Shown piece after piece: positions 28,026-37,287 of a DNA stretch of 63,478 bases (the first letter of the stretch is position 1; every line of letters begins with the position of its first letter). The translations under genes were made by a program, and so were the position numbers. A model generated the notes under the pieces. The model had not been told where the DNA came from. It saw nothing but the letters and a program-made list of their open reading frames with translations, and did not search any database. The stretch spans positions 1-63,478 of the forward strand of contig JAABTV010000015.1 in the NCBI GenBank assembly GCA_011389685.1, read 5' to 3'. The DNA comes from Paracoccaceae bacterium (GTDB taxonomy: Bacteria > Pseudomonadota > Alphaproteobacteria > Rhodobacterales > Rhodobacteraceae).

Positions 28026-29096
28026 ATGACGCGGCGACTTGCCCATATCCTCTTGCTAGGGGCGCTGGTCCTTCTGGGGGCCTGCGCGCGGCCGGAATTG
28101 ACCGGTTTTTCAGACCCTTACCCCGGCGCCACGGTCGAGCCCATTTTCGTTGCGACGCAGCGCACGCCCGGGCAACTGGGGCAGATCTTCGGAGAGCGGC
28201 GCAGTGCGAGGCTCAATTTTGCGCAGGTCGAGGTTTCGATCCCGCCCGGGCATGAGGCGGGCAAGATCGAACGCACCTCGGGGGTGGCGGATTCTGCGCG
28301 GTTCTTTGCGCCGCTCGGGATCAAAATGTTCAATGGGATCAACGCTTTTGCGAGCGCATTGCGGCGTGATCGGTCGGGCGACGGCGGCATCCTGCTTTAC
28401 GTTCACGGTTATAACAACACCACCGAGGACGCGACGTTCCGGTTGGCGCAGATCCGGCATGATTTCGGGATCGATGAGCCTGCGGTGCTGTTCTCGTGGC
28501 CGTCGGCGGGCGATCCGCGGGGCTATGTCTATGACCGGGACAGCGTGCTTTTCGCGCGCGACGGATTCGAGGAATTTCTGAGGGAATTGAGGGGGTTGGG
28601 GCAGCGCAAGATATTGATTCTGGCGCATTCCATGGGGGGGTATCTGACCATGGAGGCGCTGAGGCAGATCGCGCTCAAGGGGGATCATCATGTCATGGAT
28701 GCGATCGAGGGCGTGGTCCTGATGTCGCCCGATATCGACCCGGACGTGTTTCGCCGTCAGGCCAAGGTGATCGGTGAGCTGCCGCAGCCCTTCATCGTGA
28801 TGACATCGCGGAAGGACCGGGTCCTGAACGTCGCCGAGTTCCTGACCGGACGCAAACCGCGGCTGGGCAGGATCGAAAGTTCCGAGGCAGTTCAAGGACT
28901 TGGCGTGACCGTGGTGGATTTCACCGATCTCGACGACGGGGACCTGGGCGGGCATAGCGCGTCGGTGAGTTCGGCTCGGGCGATCAAGGTGTTCAGCGGG
29001 TTGGAGCGGCAGATCCGCGAAGGTGGCGGGGCGTTGCGCGACTTTGTCCTGCAGGGGCGTGATCGGCGGATCGACGCGGCGCTGGTCCTGCAATAG
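28026..29096 (+). CDS. DUF900 alpha/beta hydrolase lipoprotein
   Basis: 356 aa from the ATG at 28026, chosen because MTRRLAHILLLGALVLLGAC gives a lipoprotein signal with lipobox LGAC. The DUF900 hydrolase core shows LLYVHGYNNT (oxyanion), the nucleophile elbow LAHSMGGYL with its serine, and late Asp/His candidates (SRKDRVLN, GHSASV). Probably an envelope-bound esterase-like enzyme of unknown substrate. It lies 38 bases after the FG-GAP gene. Confidence 0.83.
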   Translation: MTRRLAHILLLGALVLLGACARPELTGFSDPYPGATVEPIFVATQRTPGQLGQIFGERRSARLNFAQVEVSIPPGHEAGKIERTSGVADSARFFAPLGIKMFNGINAFASALRRDRSGDGGILLYVHGYNNTTEDATFRLAQIRHDFGIDEPAVLFSWPSAGDPRGYVYDRDSVLFARDGFEEFLRELRGLGQRKILILAHSMGGYLTMEALRQIALKGDHHVMDAIEGVVLMSPDIDPDVFRRQAKVIGELPQPFIVMTSRKDRVLNVAEFLTGRKPRLGRIESSEAVQGLGVTVVDFTDLDDGDLGGHSASVSSARAIKVFSGLERQIREGGGALRDFVLQGRDRRIDAALVLQ

Positions 29097-29134
29097 GTCG
29101 CTGTGACCGAAAGCCTTGCGCAACGTCCCGCGCG

Positions 29135-29210
29135 GTTAACACGATTGTTTCGGCAAGAAACAGGGGGGTGACATCCGGCTGACATTCGGCTGCCACCCGG
29201 CTGCCGGGTG
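29135..29210 (+). repeat. Intergenic repeat element, copy A
   Basis: GTTAAC, 16 bases, GAAAC then a run of G and TGA, followed by three CCGGCTG/TCGGCTG units and the hairpin CACCCGGC-T-GCCGGGTG. A second copy with the same layout is at 51437-51500. Confidence 0.6.
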
Positions 29211-29238
29211 AAATGGCCAAAGGTTAACCCGCGTTAAG

Positions 29239-31989
29239 TTAACGCGCCGCGCGGTCTTCGGTATCGCCGGGCGCGCGAAACGCGAGGCGCATCTGCTTTT
29301 CGGTCTCGATCAGGGCGAGGAACACCGCACCCAGACCCACGATCAGCAACCCGTCCAAGAGGGGCACGGGCCGTGTGCCGAACACGGTGTTGAGGAGCGG
29401 AACATAGGTCATGGCAAACTGCGCCGCCGTGACCGAGATCACCGAGATCCAGATCACCGGCGTTCCGCGCACCGCCTGCCAGGTGAACGACCCGCCGTGC
29501 AGATTGCGCACATAGAACAGATAGGCGATTTCGAGAACCACGAGCATGTTGAGCGCCATGGTCTGGGCCAGTTCGAGCGGATGGCCCTTGTCGATCGCAT
29601 AGGCGTAGATGCCAAAGATCGCCGCGATGAACAGGGTCGAGACGAACAGGATCTGCCAGATCAGCGTGCCGCTGAGCAGGGGGGCGTGGCGCGGGCGGGG
29701 CGGGCGGCGCATGGTGCCGGGTTCGGGCGGTTCGAACGCCAGCGCGAGGCCCAGCGTCACCGCGGTGACGAGGTTGACCCAGAGGATCTGGACCGCGGTA
29801 ATGGGCAGGTTCATCCCGGCAAACAGCGCGATGATGATGGTCATCGCCTCGCCGGCATTGGTGGGCAGGGTCCAGCTGATCACTTTCCGGATGTTGTCAT
29901 AGACGGTGCGGCCCTCGCGCACCGCCGCCGCGATCGAGGCGAAATTGTCGTCGGCGAGCACGATCTCGGCGGCCTGCTTGGTCGCTTCGCTGCCCTTCTG
30001 GCCCATGGCGATGCCCGCGTCGGCGCGTTTCAGGGCGGGCGCGTCGTTCACACCGTCACCGGTCATCGCGACGGTGAGACCGCGCGATTGAAGCGCGGTG
30101 ACGAGGCGCAGTTTGTGTTCCGGCGAGGTGCGGGCGAAAATGTCGGTCTCGGCCGCTGCTTCGGCGAGGGCGGCGTCGTCCATGGCCTCGATATCGGCAC
30201 CGGTGAGCACGCGTCCGGTGTTCCGCAGGCCGATCCTTGCGGCGATGGCGCGGGCGGTGGCGGCGTGGTCGCCGGTGATCATCTTGACCCGGATCCCGGC
30301 GGCGTGACAGTCGGCCACCGCCTCGATCGCCTCGGGGCGGGGCGGGTCGATGAGGCCGACAAGGCCGATGAGGGTCAGTTGCCCGTAGATATCGGCGTGT
30401 CGCAGGCCGGAGTGATCGGCGGGCGCCGTACGGGTGGCCAGCGCCAGCACGCGCTGACCGTCGGCGGCGAGGGCTTCGACGCGGTCGTGCCACGCGGCGG
30501 GATCAATCGGTTCGGTTGCGCCGTCGGCGGCGCGCTGATCGGTGCAGAGGGCGAGCACCGCTTCGGGTGCGCCCTTGACGTGGATATGGGCCGTGCCGTC
30601 GGGGTCGCGGTCGAGCGTGGCCATGTAGCGACGCGCGGCGTCGAAAGGGATCGCGTCGGTGCGTCTCCAGCCGTCGAGGATATCGCCGGGGCCGAGCATG
30701 TCGGCCTGTTCCGGCCGCATGATCCGGGCGGCGAGCGCCATGAGCGCGCCCTCCATCGGGTTGCCCTGGCTTTGCCAGCCGGTATCACCGTGTTTCAGCG
30801 CCGCGTCGTTGCACAGCGCGGCGATGCGGGCACATTCGGCCAGCCGGGGGTCGGCCATGTCGGCCTCGGCGCCGTCATCGGTGCGGATCGTGCCTTCTGG
30901 GGCATAGCCGGTGCCGTCGATCCCGTAATCGCGCGCGGGGGTGGCGATCCGGGCGGCGAACATCTCGTTGCGGGTCAGGGTGCCGGTCTTGTCCGAGCAG
31001 ATCACCGAGACCGCGCCCAGCGTCTCGATGGCGGGAAGGCGACGGACGATGGCGTTGCGCCTTGCCATGGCCTGCACGCCCACGGCAAGGGTGATGGTCA
31101 GCACCGCGGGCAGCCCTTCGGGGATGGCGGCGACCGAGAGGCCGACCACGGCCATGAAGAGCTCGGCAAAGCCCATGTGGCCGATGAAATAGCCATAGGC
31201 CAGAAGCAGTGCGGCGACGATTAGGATGAAGACGGTCAGCCAGCGGGCGAAAAGGTCCATCTGGGCGACAAGCGGCGTGGTCAGGGTCTCGACCCGGGCG
31301 AGCATGCCGCTGATAAGGCCGATCTGGGTGGTGGCACCGGTGGCGGTGACGATGCCGCGCCCGGTGCCGGTGGTGACCAGCGTGCCGGAAAACAGCATCG
31401 GGTGGCGATCACCGAGGGCGGCGTCGGCGGCGACCGGGGCGGTGTCTTTCTCGACCGGCATGGATTCGCCGGTCAGGATGGCCTCTTGCGCGCTCAGGCT
31501 GCGGGCCTCGATCAGGCGCAGGTCGGCGGGCAGGAGGTCGCCCGCCTCGATCTGCACGATGTCGCCGGGCACGAGTTCGCCTGCGTCGAGCGTGACGCGC
31601 TGGCCGTCGCGGCGCAGCGTGGCGCGGGGGGCGAGCATGCGGTTGATCGCCTCCATCGCCTGTTCGGCGCGGCCCTCCTGCACGAAGCCGATCACCGCGT
31701 TGGCCAGCACCACGGCGAGGATGACGCCGGTATCGATCCAGTGGCCGAGCCCTGCGGTGACGACGGCCGCGCCCAAGAGGACATAGATCAGCACGTTGTG
31801 GAAATGCGCCAGGAAGCGCAGGACCGGATGGCGCCTTGCCGCCCGGGGCAGGCGGTTGGGGCCATGGGTGGTGCGGCGCCTCTCGGCCTCTTGCGTGGTC
31901 AGGCCGGTCTCGTTGGTGGCCAGTGCGCGCAGCACCTCGGGCGCTGCGCTGGCATGGGGGTTGGTGGGCAGCGCGGTCGTGTCGGTCAT
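29239..31989 (-). CDS. P-type cation-transporting ATPase (P-II class)
   Basis: 916 aa. Actuator motif LTGESMPV, phosphorylation site CSDKTGTLT, hinge GDGVNDAPALKRADAG, and the membrane ion-site motif AAIPEGLPA that characterises P-II (Ca2+/Mg2+-type) pumps. About ten membrane segments. Which ion it moves cannot be decided. It starts 11 bases after the pentaheme cytochrome gene, so both are probably co-transcribed from the promoter with the FNR-type site at 33195. Confidence 0.9.
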   Translation of the reverse strand: MTDTTALPTNPHASAAPEVLRALATNETGLTTQEAERRRTTHGPNRLPRAARRHPVLRFLAHFHNVLIYVLLGAAVVTAGLGHWIDTGVILAVVLANAVIGFVQEGRAEQAMEAINRMLAPRATLRRDGQRVTLDAGELVPGDIVQIEAGDLLPADLRLIEARSLSAQEAILTGESMPVEKDTAPVAADAALGDRHPMLFSGTLVTTGTGRGIVTATGATTQIGLISGMLARVETLTTPLVAQMDLFARWLTVFILIVAALLLAYGYFIGHMGFAELFMAVVGLSVAAIPEGLPAVLTITLAVGVQAMARRNAIVRRLPAIETLGAVSVICSDKTGTLTRNEMFAARIATPARDYGIDGTGYAPEGTIRTDDGAEADMADPRLAECARIAALCNDAALKHGDTGWQSQGNPMEGALMALAARIMRPEQADMLGPGDILDGWRRTDAIPFDAARRYMATLDRDPDGTAHIHVKGAPEAVLALCTDQRAADGATEPIDPAAWHDRVEALAADGQRVLALATRTAPADHSGLRHADIYGQLTLIGLVGLIDPPRPEAIEAVADCHAAGIRVKMITGDHAATARAIAARIGLRNTGRVLTGADIEAMDDAALAEAAAETDIFARTSPEHKLRLVTALQSRGLTVAMTGDGVNDAPALKRADAGIAMGQKGSEATKQAAEIVLADDNFASIAAAVREGRTVYDNIRKVISWTLPTNAGEAMTIIIALFAGMNLPITAVQILWVNLVTAVTLGLALAFEPPEPGTMRRPPRPRHAPLLSGTLIWQILFVSTLFIAAIFGIYAYAIDKGHPLELAQTMALNMLVVLEIAYLFYVRNLHGGSFTWQAVRGTPVIWISVISVTAAQFAMTYVPLLNTVFGTRPVPLLDGLLIVGLGAVFLALIETEKQMRLAFRAPGDTEDRAAR

Positions 31990-32000
31990 GGTGGTCCGGC

Positions 32001-33125
32001 TCAGGGTCTGGGGCCTCCGCCGGTGTCGAACGCGATCACGGTGCCCAGATCGGCGATGCTGTCATGCAGGAGTTGCAGCAGGTAGCGCGGGTTGTGGACA
32101 TAGCCGCCGGGGTCTTTCTTGACCGCCTGGTAGTTATAGGCGGCCTTCAAGAGGCGCGGGGTCCAGCTCTGGTAGCGGTTGGGGAAACTGGCCTCGTCCG
32201 CGTCGATCATGCCGTTGCCGTTGGTGTCGGTGAAGAAATAAGGGAAGCTGCCGGGGGCATAGCCGATCGGGGTGCCGATCACCTCGTCCGCGTAGGTGCG
32301 AATCGCCGCGTCGAGTTGGGCTTGCAGGCCGGTGATCTCGGCATGGATGCCGCCCGAGATGTCGCCGTCGCCGTCGAAATCGCCGTGCTGCATGCGGATG
32401 TCGCGCAGGGTCTCGACGCCGCGGTGGCAGCTCATGCAGCTTTCGGTGTCTGCGACCTGTGTGCTGTGCGGGTCGTGGCAGTCGGCGCAGGTGTTGGCCG
32501 AGGGCACATGGGTGAAGGTGCCGGCATAGCTTTGGCCCGGATACTGATAGCCGCCGCGCAGGTCGGCCCCCCCCATCACCGCCGAGGCGATGCCGTAATG
32601 GATGTTGAGAAACCCGAGATCGGCCGAGACGGTATCGGCGTCGAGTCCTTCGGTCGCGGCGGCCACGTCGTCGCCCGAATGCCGGCCCTGGTGACAGACC
32701 GCGCAGGTCGCATCGGGGCCAAGCCCGGTGAGGGTTTCGCCCGAGGGGAAGGTCACCGCGTCGAGCACATGGGCGGCCTCGGTGTGGCAGGAGGCGCAGC
32801 CGATGGGCGCGTTGATCGCGGCGGGGGCGTTGACGGTGCCGGGGGCAGAGCCGTCGGCGCCGAGATAGTCGAGAAAACCGGGCTGCGAGTGGCAGGCGGC
32901 GCAATTCTCGGGCACGGCGCCGTCCTCGTTCCAGTGGGTGAAGGAGTGCGAATCGTAATCGCCATGCCCCGCATCGAGCCATTGTTGAACGATGGCGGCC
33001 AGCCCGTCGCGGTGGCGTTGTTCCCAATCGGGTTGGGCCATGGCGGGCGTGGCGATGAGGCCCAGTGTGACAATCGGTGCGACAAGCAGCGGTTTCAATG
33101 AGCGTATCAGGGCATGCGGGGTCAT
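32001..33125 (-). CDS. Pentaheme c-type cytochrome
   Basis: 374 aa. Signal peptide ends at TPAMAQ. Five CxxCH haem sites: CAACH (about residue 75), CASCH (110), CAVCH (141), CADCH (213) and CMSCH (230). The C-terminal third has an EF-hand-like DTNGNGMIDADE loop and a helical RLLKAAYNYQAVKKDPGGYVH. stretch without haem sites. A periplasmic electron carrier or oxidoreductase of unassigned substrate. Divergent from a ferric-reductase-like flavoprotein and followed by a P-type ATPase. Confidence 0.88.
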   Translation of the reverse strand: MTPHALIRSLKPLLVAPIVTLGLIATPAMAQPDWEQRHRDGLAAIVQQWLDAGHGDYDSHSFTHWNEDGAVPENCAACHSQPGFLDYLGADGSAPGTVNAPAAINAPIGCASCHTEAAHVLDAVTFPSGETLTGLGPDATCAVCHQGRHSGDDVAAATEGLDADTVSADLGFLNIHYGIASAVMGGADLRGGYQYPGQSYAGTFTHVPSANTCADCHDPHSTQVADTESCMSCHRGVETLRDIRMQHGDFDGDGDISGGIHAEITGLQAQLDAAIRTYADEVIGTPIGYAPGSFPYFFTDTNGNGMIDADEASFPNRYQSWTPRLLKAAYNYQAVKKDPGGYVHNPRYLLQLLHDSIADLGTVIAFDTGGGPRP

Positions 33126-33194
33126 CTCGGGCTCCTTTGAGCTGGGTGTGGTTGCCTTGCGGTGTCAGGATTACACAGACGGTAACCGATTCTT

Positions 33195-33208
33195 TTGACA
33201 CGTATCAA
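33195..33208. promoter_or_regulatory. FNR/Dnr-type binding site
   Basis: TTGAC-ACGT-ATCAA, one change from the TTGAT-N4-ATCAA consensus and flanked by further symmetry (TTTTGAC...ATCAAAG). It lies 70 bases before the cytochrome start and 61 bases before the flavoprotein start in their shared 143-base divergent promoter region. Confidence 0.7.
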
Positions 33209-33268
33209 AGAATGTCGGCGAAAGCCGGGTCAGGTTGGATAAACAGAGCAGAAACAGGAGTGCAGGCG

Positions 33269-34726
33269 ATGACGAAGAGGGCAGAAGTGACGCCCGGGGC
33301 AGCATGGCCGGCCCTGCCGGCGCGGGCGATGGCGCTGGTCTATCTTGTCGCCTGTGTGCTGCCCATCGGGATCGGTGCGCTGTCGCGGGCCGCGCCGCTC
33401 GATCCGTGGGAGGCGTTCGGGGCGGGGCTGGGGCTTGCCGGGCTGACCGCGATGGCGGTGCAGGTGCTGACCTCGGGGCGGTTTCGCCGTGTGTCGGGGG
33501 GCATGGGTATCGACCGGGTGATGGCGTTTCACAAGATCGCGGCCTATTTCGTCTTGCTGATGCTGGTGCTGCATCCGCTGGCCTATGTCTGGCCGACATG
33601 GCTGGACGATCCGGCGCGGGGGGGCGAGCGGATGATGGCTTATCTCACCGGGCCGGATTGGCGCAGCGGGGTGATTGCGCTGGGCGCGCTGGTGCTTCTG
33701 GTGGTGATGGGGGTGGCGCGCGATCTCTTGCGCTACGAGATATGGCGCGGCAGTCATGTGATCCTGGCGCTGGTGGCGCTGGGCGGCGGGTTGCATCACG
33801 CGGTGAGCGCCGGGCGGCTAAGCGCGCTGGGGGCGCTGCATGGCTTCTGGTGGGGCGTGGGGGCGGTGATCGTGCTGGCTTTCGCGGTGCTTTATGGCTG
33901 GCGCTGGCTGCGTCTGCATCGCCAGCCCTGGGAATTGCGAAGCGTCGAGAAAAGGGCGGATCGGGTCTGGGAGCTGGATATTCAGCCCGCCGAGGGCACA
34001 GTGCCCGTGGCCTATCGTGCCGGGCAGTTCGTGTGGATGACGGTGGCGGGGCGGCGGTTCCCGCTGTTCGATCATCCGTTTTCGATTGCCGACAGCCCGA
34101 GACGCGCGGGGCTGAGCCTGATCATCAAGGAGGCAGGAGATTTCACCGGCACCGTGGGCGATCTGCGCCCCGGCACGGCGATCGGGATCGACGGGCCCTA
34201 TGGCACCTTCACGCTTGAACGGCACAAGGGCGATCATGTGCTTTTGATCGCGGGGGGTGTGGGGATCGCGCCGATCATGGGGCTGTTGCGCGATCTGGTG
34301 GCGCGCGGCGACAGCCGGCCGGTGCGGCTCGCCTATGCGGTGGGGCAGCCGGAGAATTTCGCCTGTCTGGACGAGATCGAGGCGGCGAAGGCGGTGCTCG
34401 ACCTCGATGTGCTGCTGATCAGCGAGAGCGGCGCGGGCTGGGACGGGGCGACCGGGTATCTCGACCGTGACAAGCTGGGCGCGCTTCTCGACGGGCTTGC
34501 CCCGGAGCGGGGCGTGGCGCTGATGTGCGGGCCGGGGCCGATGGTGACAAAGGTGTCGGATACGCTTGAGGACATGGGGATGCCGTCGCGCAATGTCGTC
34601 TATGAGCGGTTCGATTACGCGGGCGGGTTGTCGGCGCGCCAGGATCGGCGGCGGACGCTGGGGTTTCTGGGCGTATTCGCCGGGCTGGCGGGGCTGGTGG
34701 CGGTGTTGTCGCAGGTGGTGTTGTGA
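33269..34726 (+). CDS. Ferric-reductase-like transmembrane flavoprotein
   Basis: 485 aa. A ferric-reductase-type membrane domain (residues about 20-215) has two haem-type histidine pairs (FHKIAAYFVLLMLVLHP; GSHVILALVALGGGLHHA). The cytoplasmic half is a ferredoxin-reductase module: FAD motif DHPFSIADS, NAD(P)H loop AGGVGIAPIMG and CGPGPM. A final hydrophobic segment (LGFLGVFAGLAGLVAVL) is extra. Likely moves electrons from NAD(P)H across the membrane. AGGAG precedes the chosen ATG. Confidence 0.87.
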   Translation: MTKRAEVTPGAAWPALPARAMALVYLVACVLPIGIGALSRAAPLDPWEAFGAGLGLAGLTAMAVQVLTSGRFRRVSGGMGIDRVMAFHKIAAYFVLLMLVLHPLAYVWPTWLDDPARGGERMMAYLTGPDWRSGVIALGALVLLVVMGVARDLLRYEIWRGSHVILALVALGGGLHHAVSAGRLSALGALHGFWWGVGAVIVLAFAVLYGWRWLRLHRQPWELRSVEKRADRVWELDIQPAEGTVPVAYRAGQFVWMTVAGRRFPLFDHPFSIADSPRRAGLSLIIKEAGDFTGTVGDLRPGTAIGIDGPYGTFTLERHKGDHVLLIAGGVGIAPIMGLLRDLVARGDSRPVRLAYAVGQPENFACLDEIEAAKAVLDLDVLLISESGAGWDGATGYLDRDKLGALLDGLAPERGVALMCGPGPMVTKVSDTLEDMGMPSRNVVYERFDYAGGLSARQDRRRTLGFLGVFAGLAGLVAVLSQVVL

Positions 34727-34776
34727 AGCCGGGGCGGGGTCGGTTAGGATGAGACGGGTCAAAGGGAGATGCGGAG

Positions 34777-35046
34777 ATGGCCGGAGGCTGGGCAAAGGAT
34801 GGCGCGGTCAGCGAACAGATCGAAGCCTCGATCGAGGATGAGCTGGCCCGGATGAAGGGGCGCAAGGCGCCTTCGGGCGAGAGCCTGAGGGAATGCGCCG
34901 AATGCGGCGAGGAGATTCCCGAGAAACGGCGACAAGCGATCCCCGGGGTGAAGCTGTGCGTGGACTGTGCCGCCGAACGCGACGGCGCGGATCGGGGGCG
35001 CGGCGGGATCAACCGGCGCGCAAGCAAGGACAGCCAGTTGCGGTGA
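34777..35046 (+). CDS. DksA/TraR-family C4 zinc finger protein
   Basis: 89 aa. The zinc finger is CAECGEEIPEKRRQAIPGV followed by CVDC, the DksA/TraR signature; the N-terminal helix is short, as in TraR-like members. Such proteins bind RNA polymerase through its secondary channel and change transcription at stringent-type promoters. It follows the flavoprotein by 50 bases on the same strand. Confidence 0.85.
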   Translation: MAGGWAKDGAVSEQIEASIEDELARMKGRKAPSGESLRECAECGEEIPEKRRQAIPGVKLCVDCAAERDGADRGRGGINRRASKDSQLR

Positions 35047-35116
35047 GATGCCGTTTGCAAGGGGCGGCAGGGTCTGGTGCTGTCTCGGTCGGTCGTCATG
35101 AAATGGGAGCGGTTTG

Positions 35117-35644
35117 ATGAAATCGAGAGCATTGGTTTTTTTCGCGGGCGTGGCGCTTGCGGGAGCTGCATGGGGCGACGAGCTTGGTCGGATCGATGCC
35201 GATCTGGGCGGTGAGGCGCGTGTCTGGCATACGATATCGCTCGAACAGGATGGTGAGGTCCACGCATCGGCGGAGTTCAGGAAATCGGCGATGTTCACGA
35301 TGCTGCATCTGCAGGGCCACCCCGAGGCGCGGTTCACGACAAGCGATGTTCTCAATATCGACCTGATGTGGAGGGGCGACCCCAAGCCGGGCGCCGCGCC
35401 GATGAGCGTGGAGGTGATGTTCATGCCGGCGGGCATGAAGGGGCCGTTCTGGATCAGCGAGGGCGCGCCGGAGGCGGCCGGGGCCGATCTCGTGGTTGAG
35501 CGCGACGGCGACCGGGGCCGGGTCAGCGGCACGTTCAGTGCGATGCTGTGCCGACAGGACAGTGTCACGGCCGCGCCCGATACCGGCGATTGCAGGACGA
35601 TCAGCGGCTCGGTCGATAGCGGCCTGATCGTGACGGGGGATTAG
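35117..35644 (+). CDS. Secreted protein of unknown function
   Basis: 175 aa from the ATG at 35117. Signal peptide MKSRALVFFAGVALAGAAWG. The mature protein is mostly beta-strand-like, with two cysteines (LCRQDS and GDCRTI) that could form a disulfide. No family recognised. Confidence 0.65.
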   Translation: MKSRALVFFAGVALAGAAWGDELGRIDADLGGEARVWHTISLEQDGEVHASAEFRKSAMFTMLHLQGHPEARFTTSDVLNIDLMWRGDPKPGAAPMSVEVMFMPAGMKGPFWISEGAPEAAGADLVVERDGDRGRVSGTFSAMLCRQDSVTAAPDTGDCRTISGSVDSGLIVTGD

Positions 35645-35682
35645 GGCGTGTCGGGTTTGAACGAATTCGCCCCGCCCGGAAC

Positions 35683-35747
35683 GGCGGCGTAAGCCGCCCC
35701 GGCAGCACACGGCCGCCCCGTCGTGCCGGAGGCACGCCTTCGGCGTG
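35683..35747. repeat. Hairpin-rich intergenic element
   Basis: Two perfect small hairpins in close order, GGCGGC-GTAA-GCCGCC (35683-35698) and CACGCC-TTC-GGCGTG (35733-35747), joined by a third GC-rich inverted pair (GCCGGAGGC/GCCTTCGGC). Resembles REP-type elements. It may also end transcription of the neighbouring genes. Confidence 0.45.
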
Positions 35748-35915
35748 ACCGGGTGCTTTCGATGGGTTTCGCGTCGCTTCGGGCAGGGGGTGACGCTGCA
35801 AGATAAACTGCCCCGCGCGGATGTTGTGAGCACCCGACCGCGGCCCTGTGCTGCCCTTTGGTTCGGCATGGGGCGATTCTGATTTGGTGCGACACGCCAT
35901 GGCCGCGGCGACCGT

Positions 35916-37274
35916 TCAGCCGCCGGCGCCGGAAAACCCGGCATCGAGCGCCGAGAGGATGGTCTGGACATCCTCGGCGGTGAGGACCAGCGGCGGTGAC
36001 AGGATGATGTTGGGCCCCGAGACGCGCACCATGGCGCCGGCGCGATAGGTGCCTTCCTGCACCGCGTTGATGGTTGTCTTGTCGATCGGGGTCCTGGCGC
36101 TGCGGTCGGAGACCAGTTCGAGCGCGCACATGAGGCCGTGACCGCCGCGCACGTCGCCGATGATCTCGTGTTTGTCCTGAAGTGCCAGCAACCCGTCATG
36201 GAGTTCGCGGCCCCGCGCGGCGGCGTTTTCGTTGACCTTGAGGCGTTTGGTCTCGGCCAGGCAGGCCAGCGCGGCGGCGGCGCCGACCGGGTGGCCGGAA
36301 TAGGTATAGCCATGGCCGATGGCGGCGCGGCCGGTCTCGTCCTGTTCGAAGGTCTGGGCCACCTCTTCGGCGATCATCACCGCGCCGAAGGGGAAATAGC
36401 CGTTGGTGATGGCCTTGGCGGTGCAGGCGAAATCGGGCTGCACGCCCCAGTGGCGCGAGCCGGTCCATGACCCGGTGCGCCCGAAGGCGGTGATGACCTC
36501 GTCCGCGATCAGCAGGATACCGTGGCGCGAGCAGATCTCGCGCAGGCCGGGCATGAAGGATGCGTGCGGGGGGATGACGCCGCCCGCGCCGAGGACCGGC
36601 TCCATGATCAGCGCGGCGATGGTGCCGGCGCCCTGGAACGCGATCTCGTCTTCGAGCGCGGCAAGGCAAAGCTGCGCCAGCTTTTCGGGGTCGGGCTCGT
36701 TGAAGGGGTTGCGATAGGTGTAGGGCGCGGGGATGTGAAAGCAGCCCGCCAGGAGCGGCTCGTAAGCGGTGCGGAAATTGGCGTTGCCATTGACCGAGGC
36801 GCCGCCGAAATGGGTGCCGTGATAGCCCTTTTTCAGGCTGAGATACTTGGTGCGCCCGGCCTCGCCCCGGATCTTGTGATACTGGCGGGCGAGGCGCAGG
36901 GCGGTTTCGACGCTGTCGCTGCCGCCCGAGGTGTAGAAGGCGCGGGAAAGGCCGTCGGGGGCGAAGAAATCGCGCAGCTCCTCGGCCAGCTCGATCACCG
37001 CGTCATTGGTGGTGCCGCGAAAGATCGAGTAATAGGGCAGGCGGTCGAGCTGGGCCGAGATCGCGTCCTTGATCGGCTGGCAGGAGAACCCGAGATTGAC
37101 GTTCCACAGCCCGCCGACGCCATCGACAACGGTGTGACCGTTAACATCGGTGATGGTGACGCCCGCCGCATCGGTCACGATGGTCGGCGGGTTGGCGAGG
37201 CTGTCGGCGGGATGCGCCATCGGGTGCCAGAGCGAGCGCGCGTTCTTTTCCTTGAGGAAATTGCCGTCTTTCAT
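35916..37274 (-). CDS. Class III aminotransferase (omega-amino acid:pyruvate type)
   Basis: 452 aa from the ATG at 37274. LWHPMAHP near the N-terminus, SGGSDSVETALRLAR (PLP phosphate), LLIADEVITAFGRTG and the PLP lysine in CTAKAITNGYFP place it with pyruvate-dependent omega-transaminases such as taurine- or putrescine-type enzymes. Removes the terminal amino group of an unknown amine. First of three minus-strand genes counted from the promoter outward it is last: IclR, HAD, aminotransferase. Confidence 0.88.
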   Translation of the reverse strand: MKDGNFLKEKNARSLWHPMAHPADSLANPPTIVTDAAGVTITDVNGHTVVDGVGGLWNVNLGFSCQPIKDAISAQLDRLPYYSIFRGTTNDAVIELAEELRDFFAPDGLSRAFYTSGGSDSVETALRLARQYHKIRGEAGRTKYLSLKKGYHGTHFGGASVNGNANFRTAYEPLLAGCFHIPAPYTYRNPFNEPDPEKLAQLCLAALEDEIAFQGAGTIAALIMEPVLGAGGVIPPHASFMPGLREICSRHGILLIADEVITAFGRTGSWTGSRHWGVQPDFACTAKAITNGYFPFGAVMIAEEVAQTFEQDETGRAAIGHGYTYSGHPVGAAAALACLAETKRLKVNENAAARGRELHDGLLALQDKHEIIGDVRGGHGLMCALELVSDRSARTPIDKTTINAVQEGTYRAGAMVRVSGPNIILSPPLVLTAEDVQTILSALDAGFSGAGG

Positions 37275-37287
37275 GTCGTCTGTCCTT

